This document shows positions 56,480-64,000 of a stretch of 64,000 bases of DNA, one piece after another; position 1 is the stretch's first letter; each line of letters begins with the position of its first letter. The translations under genes were made by a program, and so were the position numbers. The stretch is from Cryptomeria japonica. Lineage: Eukaryota; Streptophyta; Pinopsida; Cupressales; Cupressaceae. Below the pieces are notes generated by a model, which was not told where the DNA came from, did not search any database, and saw only the letters and a program-made list of their open reading frames with translations. The stretch spans positions 139,628,747 through 139,692,746 of the forward strand of contig NC_081412.1 of assembly GCF_030272615.1 (NCBI RefSeq), given 5' to 3'.

Positions 56480-59400
56480 TTGATGACACTTGCACCTCAA
56501 AGAAGAATAATACTTCTCAATATCTCTCCAAAAATATACATCACATTTGTGCCCTATCTCTCCCAATCTCAATCTTCAAACTGCTCAATCATCGCTCCTT
56601 TTCTAGAACTAACTCAATCTCTTCCCCTTTTCCATCAAGGACAAAGGTCACAACAACACTTCACACACCACTACTAGCTCTGAGAGCAACCATAACATTA
56701 ATCCAGGAAAAAGAAATAGGCATGAAAGGTACCCCTATAAAGATGCATCCCCACAATGCACCTAGCTAGAAGAAGGAGGAGCAATGATCTCAAGATTCTC
56801 TTGAATAAACTTAGATGTATCCTTTTCCAATGCCTTAGTGAAAATATCTGCAACCTGCTCTTTATAGAAATGTATTCCAATTAAACTTCCTTCTCAGTAA
56901 CTTTCTCCCATAAGTAATGATATCTAATTAAAATATTCTTTCTTCTTGAATGTATAATAGGATTTTTCAAAATATTTATTGCATTTGCATTGTCAACAAA
57001 ATAGGGATCACTTCATCATATGTTACCTTGATATCCTTAGGAGTTTGTCTCATCCACATCACCTAAGTACAACAAGATGTTGCTACAATATACTCTTCTT
57101 TAGTAGTAGATAAGGAAACTGAGTCTTGTTTCTTACTGAATTAGGAAACCAATCTCTCCCCCAAAAAGAATGCACCGCCACTAGTACTCTTTCAATCATC
57201 AACACTTCCAACCTAATTTGCATCAGTATAATCTTTCAACATAAAATCTCCACACTTTTTTGTACCAATGTCCAAATTCCAGAGTGCCTTTCAAGTATCT
57301 AAAATTCTTTTCACATCTTACTCATGTGTCACCTTTGAGTTCGCCTGAAATCTAGCTATCACACATATAGCCTGCATGATATCTAGCTTGGATGTAGTCA
57401 AATACAACAATCCACCAATCATCAATTTTTACTTCTTCTATTCAACTTCTAGAGACTCGTCATCTTTGCTTAACTTGCATCCAACGGTTAAAGAAGTTGT
57501 AACCAGTTTGCAATCATCAAAACCAATCTTCTTCAACATTTCCTTCACATACTTGCTCTGAGAAATGAAAATTCCATCTTCTAATTGAATAGCTTGCAAG
57601 CTAAGAAAGAAAGACAACCCACCAATCATTGACATCTCAAATTCATTATGTGTCTCTTTAGAAAATTCTTTACATAGATCATCATTTCCTCTAAATATAA
57701 TATCATCAACATAAACTATAACAATCAACAACTTATCTCCGTCAATCTTGAAATAAATATTACTTTCTATTGTACCTTTCCTAAAATTCTATTGAATTAA
57801 ATACCTGTCCAATCTTGCATACCGGGCTCTAGGTGCCTATTTAAGTCCAAACAAAGCCTTCTTTAGTCTACACACCATATCCAAATCTTTTGTCAATATG
57901 AATCCATCTGGTTGCTCAATGTAAACTTCTTCTTTTAGATCTCCATTCAAAAATGTTGATTTGACATCCATCTATTAAACTTTAAAGTTCTTGTAACAAA
58001 AAAATGCAAGAAACATACAAATGGCTTCCATCATTGCTACCAGAGCAACAATTTCTTCAAAGTCCACACCTTCCGCTTCAAAATATCCTTTGCATACTAG
58101 TCTTTCTTTATTCCTTGTCACTTTTCTTTGCTCATTCAACTTATTTCTGAATACCCACTTAGTTCCTATTACATTCTTACTCACTGGTCTAAGTACTAGT
58201 TCCGAAGTCTTATTCTTTTGAATCTAATTTAATTCTTCTTCCATTGTCTTTACCCAAATTTCATCTTTGCTTTCTTCCTCATAAGTCTTTGGCTCAGTCA
58301 CTGATAAAAAATAGTAATTAGCTTGATCTTGAGCTTCTGCAATCTTTCTTCTTGTCTAAATGCCTTTTGATTTATCTCCAATTATTTGATTCTTTGAATG
58401 ATGCTTCTAAACATACTTGGCAGGAACTTTCACCGAATCTTCCTCCTCCTCCTCCTCCTCCTCTTCTTCTTCTTCTTCTTCTTCTTCATTTGACTGCTTC
58501 TCTTTGCTTTCTTTTGAATCACTTGTCTTCTCTGGAACTACTGGAATAATCTCAACCTTCTGAGCTAGAAAACATTTACTCTCCTTTTCATCCTTAATGT
58601 AGTAAACATTTCCACCCATTATAACTCCTTCTACAATTCTTTTACCAATCTTCTAATTTTTTATCACACATCCAATGCTACTAAACAAAACTTCATACAC
58701 TTTTCTACACATCTGACTAACACTTAATGAAATATGTCTTAATCCTTCAACGTAATAAACATCATCAATCTTATCCTTACCATCAATAGAAATGCTTCCA
58801 ATACCTCAAATAGTTGCACCATCTTCTCCAATAAACTTCATGAATCCTCCATCATATTTCTTGAGATTAATAAAACTTTATTTATCATCGGTCATATGAT
58901 TTGAACATCCAGAGTCTATAATCCATGTATTCATTTCTATCTTAGCATGCAATACAGTCTTAACTGATTTCTCTATTTTTGGTTTCTCCAAAACATTATT
59001 TTTATCCTCAATTGCTAGAAACAAAGATTCTTCATTCAAGTCATCATAAATTGCATCTTCTAAACTTATTCTTTTTCTCATCATTATCTGGTCTCTTATA
59101 GTCTTCTCTCTAAGTGCAATTAGAAGAATAATGTCCACAAAATCTTATGCACAACATCACATTCCTCTAAATTTCTACCGACAACTCTAATGCCATCAGC
59201 AAGATCAGTCACTTTAGGAATATAGTTCTCAACACTCTCATCTTCCAACATTCTCAGGTACTCATACTTCTGCTTCAAATTCATCAGCCTGGCCTAGTTT
59301 GTCTTCATATCTCCTTCATATGCCAAATACAACTTGTTCCACACAACTTAGCTTCTTTCAAACCTTTTACCCTTCCAAACACTAAATCACTTATAAAACT

Positions 59401-59640
59401 GAGAATTAAAGCTCTAACCTTTGCATTAGCCTCCTTCAACTTTATCTCATTCGAAGTCTAAGCACCACCTTGCGGAGATGTATATTCGGTCTGAATGATT
59501 TCTCATATTCCATTACACAATGTCTCCAAATGCAACTCCATTCTCTCCTTCTAGTACGAAAAATTTATACCATCAAAGATAAGAAATTTGTAATGCACGT
59601 CCAGCTCTATATCGGATCTACCTCAAGTGGTTAAGATTAC
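56480..59640 (-). pseudogene. copia E polyprotein (integrase core deleted)
   Basis: Gag: EDESVENYIPKVTDLADGIR and LEECDVVHKIL near 59250-59150. Protease: MNTWIIDSGCSNHMTDDK near 58900, with DSG intact. Next come ISLSVSQM- and YYIKDEKESKCFLAQ-like sequence (the pre-integrase zone), but then directly the acidic linker with a run of Glu (58488-58440, encoded by GAA/GAG repeats); the usual integrase core is absent. RT: VIGTKWVFRNKLNEQ (58160), YVDDIIFRGND (57715), SMIGGLSFFLSLQ. RNase H remnants go to about 57000. Numerous stops. Confidence 0.75.
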
Positions 59641-59650
59641 TCAAGAGGAA

Positions 59651-59668
59651 CCTTGCTTTGATGCCAAT
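59651..59668 (-). promoter_or_regulatory. Primer binding site of copia E
   Basis: On the minus strand ATTGGCATCAAAGCAAGG directly follows the LTR end ...GTTCAACA. The TGGCATCAAAGC part matches the initiator-tRNA-Met site TGGTATCAGAGC at 10 of 12 positions; both differences are transitions. Confidence 0.75.
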
Positions 59669-60000
59669 TGTTGAACTCGATGTAGGATTGAGAGGGGGGG
59701 TGAATCAGTCCAAACAAATAATTAATGCAACACAAACAATTAATCAACAACACGCATCCAACACGTGAACACTAAGATTTATATGTGAAAAACCCAAATA
59801 GGGAAAAACCATGGTGAGCACCTGCCCACAAAATATATCCACTATGTATATCAGATTACAAAGAAAAGAGATCATTGCTCTGGACTTGCACACCAAGGCT
59901 AACTACTCACGGGGCAAGATACAAAGAGGACTTGTAAAACCTAAAGCTAACTAAACTCGAGGCAAGATACAAAAAATGATATGAAAAGAAGTATCTCTTG
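59669..60000 (-). repeat. 5' LTR of copia E, truncated
   Basis: About 330 bp that match 32905-33230. On the minus strand it ends GATTCACCCCCCCCTCTCAATCC...GTTCAACA. The LTR start is missing: beyond 60000 the sequence is Ty3 integrase coding. Confidence 0.7.
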
Positions 60001-61372
60001 TTTATTTGTTCGCGGGCGTGGGTTGTGTAAGCTAATAGCTGAGAATAATTCTAATGGGAATGTTGCTCAAGAGTCTGAACTACCTTTGGTTCTATTTGTT
60101 AGCACCACAGATGAGTGGTTTTCCAACATAGCACATTTTCTCACATACGGAGAATGTCCTGCTCATCTAACCCCTAGGGAGAAACAAACTATCAAGTTGA
60201 AGGCTGCTAAATATATTATTTGGGGTGATGTTCTTTATAAAAAAGGAATAGATGGCACATTTCTCAAGTGTGTAGACAAAGAACAAAGAAAGAAGTTCCT
60301 TCAGTTCTTTCATAATGAAGCCTGTGGAGGGCATTTTTCTTCCTCAGTAACGGCTTTCAAAATATTGAGAAATTGCTATTATTGGCCTGGAATGTTCAAG
60401 GATGCGGATGAGTGGGTAAAGAGATGCGAGGCATGTCAACAATTTAAGGGAAGAGTACAACTTGCCGCCCTACCTTTGAAACCTGTGATTATCGAAGAAC
60501 CATTTCAGCAATGGGGACTAGATTTTATCGGTCCAATTCATCCTCATTCCAGTGCGGATCATACTCACATCTTGGTAGCCACTGACTATTTCACCAAGTG
60601 GGTTGAAGCAGCTCCAGTTAGACAAACAACATCAGAAGTAGTTTGTGACTTCATCAAACAAAACATTCTTGTAAGATATGGAGTTCAGCAGAAAATCATC
60701 ACTGATAATGCTACCAATTTCTCCTCTTATGAAATATCGGCTTTCTGTTACAAGTATGGAGTTATACTTTCACATGCATCTGACTATTATCCTTAGGGAA
60801 ACGGTCAAGCTAAAGCGAGCAATAAGAATATCATCACTATTCTCCGCAAGTTAGTCGATAAAAATCAGAGAACGTGGCATAAGTATCTATATGAAGCAGT
60901 GTGGGTTGATCGTACAACGAAGAAGCAGGCTATCAAGATGTCTCCATTCGAATTAGTTTTTGGTGCAGAAGCTAGACTACCTATTCCATTGGAGTTAGCT
61001 TCTCTTAAGTTGCAATAAGTAGTCAAAAATCATGAGTTTAGAGATGCACTAGAAAAATGGATATTGTACTTAACTAAAATGGAAGAGCAAAAAGAAACAG
61101 TGGTGGATAGAATCAGAGAACATCAAATGCGAGTGAAAGAACTGTTTGACCAGGAAGCAAGGGAAAGATCTTTTCAAGTTGGCGATCTGGTCCTATTATG
61201 GGATAAACAAAGAGAACCAAAGGGATTACATGGTAAATTTGATTCACTTTGGAGAGGACCTTTTCAAATCAGACAAGTCTGTGGTACAAATTCATTCTAT
61301 CTGGCATACTTAGATGGCACACATATGCCCCTTCCTTATAATGGGCAACACTTAAAATTATATAATCCATAA
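60001..61372 (+). pseudogene. Integrase of Ty3 element G (catalytic Glu replaced)
   Basis: Zinc domain: FHNEACGGHFS then CEACQQFKG, HHCC complete. Core: QQWGLDFIGPIHPHS (Asp), IITDNATNFSS (Asp), then a TAG where CAG or CAA is expected and GNGQAKASNKN: the catalytic Glu is Lys (GAA to AAA). SPFELVFGAEARLPIPLEL follows; another stop near 61018. The C-terminus 61064-61372 is intact with FQVGDLVLLWDKQRE, LWRGPFQI and NGQHLKLYNP. The first few codons before 60001 are copia LTR sequence, so the open frame is chimeric. More distant from A, B and C integrases than those are from each other. Confidence 0.8.
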
Positions 61373-63444
61373 GCTCATTTGCCTTTCGTCTTGTATATAG
61401 CTTAGCTAGGAGTTTTGGCTTTGTTCCCTTTAGTTTGTGTGTGTGTTGTTCTCTCTCCTTTTTGGCTTGTTTCTCCCTCCTTGTTCCATGTAAAGTAGTG
61501 CACCAATCCTTTTGACTCTGTTTCCCAATGAATAATACATTGACCTTTGTCAACCAAAGATTATGGGTTCCTTCATCGTCCCTTTCGGTCCTTGTCCCCA
61601 GTCAGAGCCAGCTATTGATCCTAATTGTAAATTTGACAACTATAATTCTTCTTCGTTTCCATGTTTAAAAAAAACAAAAACGGGTCACTTTAGTGTGAAT
61701 GGTTCGTCATATATTTGGATGTATTCGTAAAAAAAAAAGAATATATGTGAATTCCCAAAGTTCGCCCAATCTTTAAAAGTCATAATTGTACTTCACGCTA
61801 TGATGGTGAAGGGTCACAAATCATGTTTTTAAGAAAATCGAGAAACTCGTTGTATTTGTATTTGTATTTTCAATCCTATGAACATTTTCAAAGTAAAGGA
61901 TATGATTCAAAGTGACATCTTGACTTCTAAACTTTAAGTTAAATGATCCCTCGAATTGCCAATAAATGAATGATAATATTGTATTGTCTTGGATTGCTAT
62001 TGGCATTTTCAAAGAGTTTAAAGTAAAACATGATCATCAACGGTCTAAGCTGGCAGTTGACCAAGTATTAGCGGTAGGTTAGTAGGATAATCAAAGCACC
62101 CATATCCACTAAGTTCAAAAAGTGAGTTGGTTGTTACCGCTAAGTTGGTGAATAACATAAGTGACCGATAGGTTTCTTCAGAGAAAGGTTTAAATATTGA
62201 TCGGTGAGTTGGCCAACTTTAACAAGTTTGCCATTCATTTTATCCTCTCTATTCTCATCGACAGATGAGAGTATTTCAAAAGACAACGCCTTCCCCTTGA
62301 ACGTCCATCTGGCGGATTGGATACATCACGTGGCCTGGAAGGATGGTGGAAATCGGTTTTATAACTACTTCCACCATTTGCTTTGCATGCAGATAGATAT
62401 GCATGCTATCGTGCTCTCTAACTCCACTCGCAGGTATTGAAGACCACTCGCAGGCATTGAAGATGTTGGGTATGTTGATAAGACGTTAGAAATACTCAAG
62501 CAAGTGAATAATATTCTGCCTGTGCTACAACCGAATTCCATGTTTTTTTTTGCCAGTAATGTCCTTGCTCCCACAGCATGCCTTGAGGAGATGTCATTCT
62601 GCGAAAGTGCAATATGTATTCGGCCACCTTAGGCGATATTGTTTCTCCTTAGCCATCGATGATATCACTTCTATTTGCATTTTGGTGATGCCGTTTGTCT
62701 CACATCGCAAATAGAAGTGCTCCAGTCGACTTGCAGCATTTCAGAGAAGATGTCATCTTACAGCGGTGGTTCGAGTGGAACACGCCCTATGAGCAAACAA
62801 CTCTCTAGCGCGCTGGTTACCCCCCTCTAAAACTCCTATCACTCCTATCCTTATCGGATTGGACACTGACTGGGGCGTAAGATCACCCAGGTCTGTTGAT
62901 GTGTTGCACGAGGGAGGGGAACCCGAGCTTTTGGTGACGGGGTTTAGGTTCTTGAAATGTGGTTTGATCAACAAGATATAGGACACCATGATTATGATTC
63001 GGGGGTCCCTGTAGGATATGGGACATCGACATTGATTATAGAGGAACTTATGTAAGTTTCAGTTCAAATCGATATCATTCATGCATTGAAGAATACTGAG
63101 TCGGTTTACTTCAAAACCTATGCTCGCTATCACAAGGAACTTTAAATATGTTATAAGTATTCTTTCCAAATACAGATTGAAGGAGGAGTTGTGTTAGATA
63201 TCATGAAATATGGAGAATGAGAGATATGATTTGTTTAATAAACTATCCCAAAGAAACGCAATGCAATGATTCTAACACTAGCACGGTGTTGTTTTAAATG
63301 ATCTTTCAAGCTTTCAACCCTATGGGATAAGAGGGAGTCAAGAGATATTTTTAAACATTGTTTACAAATTTCCAATTTGCTGCAATTGGTAATAAAAAGA
63401 CGCTTTAGAACTTCTTAGTATAAGAATTTGCAAAACACATCATC
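61373..63444 (+). other. Spacer between integrase and extra ORF of element G
   Basis: About 2 kb without a supported gene. No palindromes of the 55285 type are visible. Short A runs near 61660-61740 and GTTGGT/AGTTGG words near 62040-62210 are the only structure seen. Confidence 0.5.
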
Positions 63445-64000
63445 ATGAAATACAAGGCTCAAGAGTATGAGTATGCCCCGATGATCACCACCATGATTCC
63501 AGAGGTTCATGATACCAAGATTGGGCACATAAATTTGCAGGAGATCAAAAAGTTCTTCATGAAAGGTGACAGATCAAAATTGTCTTGTAGAGTGGCAGGA
63601 AGTGGCTTGATTGAAGCAGCATGTTTTCCCATATCAATTCAATGTACAGATTTGGTACTAGAATGCTCAAAAAGATATAATCTATATGCGAGAGAGATAA
63701 GAGCTACAGACGGATCCTTAATGGCCAAACTTGACGGAATTTCAATAGCTATTATTCTTCGTTTGCCATATAAGGAAAAGTTCACTCACATCGATAAGCA
63801 AAAAGCTTACAAATACTTAAGCGATAATAGAAGCAAATGCCTCAATAATCTAGCTAAAGAATGGATGGTTGCGCCACGAGGAGGACAGTCTCAGCTTCCA
63901 AAACACTCCATCGTTCTCTTTTCATCAAAGAAATTTGTTACTTGATTTTGTTACTCCATAGAGTGATAGGAAGTCCTGATTCCACTGAGTTTGAAATGTG
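63445..64000 (+). pseudogene. Extra ORF of element G, N-terminal part (continues past the window)
   Basis: ATG at 63445 opens MKYKAQEYEYAPM. It is homologous to the F ORF at 55060-54600: HDTKIGHINLQEI matches RDTKIGHVDMQEF, followed by similar spacing to YNLYAREI, LDGISI, YLSDNRSKC and RGGQ. A frameshift near 63905 ends this frame at 63945, but the +1 frame continues the similarity (HRSLFIKEI, then RVIGSPDSTEFEMW) to the window end. It lies on the integrase strand, about 2 kb downstream. Function unknown; no domain recognised. Confidence 0.6.

Larger units (their letters stand above)
56464..60000 (-). mobile_element. Ty1/copia LTR retrotransposon E
   Basis: Minus strand: partial 5' LTR (59669 to about 60000), a primer binding site, gag, protease, a linker, RT, RNase H, PPT (CAAAGGGGGAGAT, 56464-56476). 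Integrase is missing. The right end is cut at about 60000, where the sequence passes abruptly into the Ty3 integrase of element G. Confidence 0.8.

Noticed and set aside
58352-58549. Pro/Leu-rich plus ORF with a possible membrane segment
   Set aside because: It is the complement of the poly-Glu linker of copia E.
59981-60000. ATG at 59981 as the true start of the G integrase
   Set aside because: The first codons are copia LTR sequence; integrase similarity begins at about 60001 in a truncated domain.

Overview
The window looks like nuclear DNA of a seed plant with a large, repeat-rich genome. My best guess is a conifer or other gymnosperm, but the sequence alone does not prove this. I found no intact host gene, tRNA or rRNA. 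Nearly everything recognisable is decayed LTR retrotransposon, inserted into one another and broken mostly by nonsense changes. AT-rich LTRs of 1.4-1.75 kb, a plant mobile domain (PMD) gene and dual-RNase-H Tat/Ogre-type Ty3 elements all point to a plant.

Layout. (1) 1-16812, plus strand: Ty3/Tat element A. Its 5' LTR lies just left of the window. It has a leader tandem array, a leader ORF, a gag with a large deletion, protease, RT, RNase H, a second RNase H and integrase, then a long spacer. The spacer carries a solo LTR (9060-10493) and an antisense, intron-containing PMD gene (15051-12380), followed by a hairpin, the polypurine tract (PPT) and the 3' LTR. (2) About 18200-25990, minus strand: element C, a related Tat element truncated at its 5' end. 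(3) 25991-29160: unassigned DNA and an unidentified decayed coding region. (4) About 29160-32890, minus strand: copia element D, followed by a partial copia-type LTR (32905 to about 33990). (5) 34034-55154, minus strand: the 3' end of a different Ty3 element, F. It consists of an LTR and an extra ORF of about 1230 codons, split by a complete Tat element B (plus strand, 35136-50243) and by a solo copia LTR (52126-53549). (6) 55285-56171: an array of 11 palindromes upstream of the F ORF. (7) 56464 to about 60000, minus strand: copia element E. (8) About 60000-64000, plus strand: element G, with an integrase and then the start of an ORF related to the F extra ORF. It runs off the window.

A and B are sister copies and can be compared base by base. 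This shows which stops are recent, that A lost most of gag, and that B lacks the PMD gene. None of the elements looks autonomous now. The least described parts are the extra ORF family shared by F and G, the palindrome array next to it, the antisense PMD gene inside A, and a hairpin whose stem is kept just before the PPT in A, B and C.
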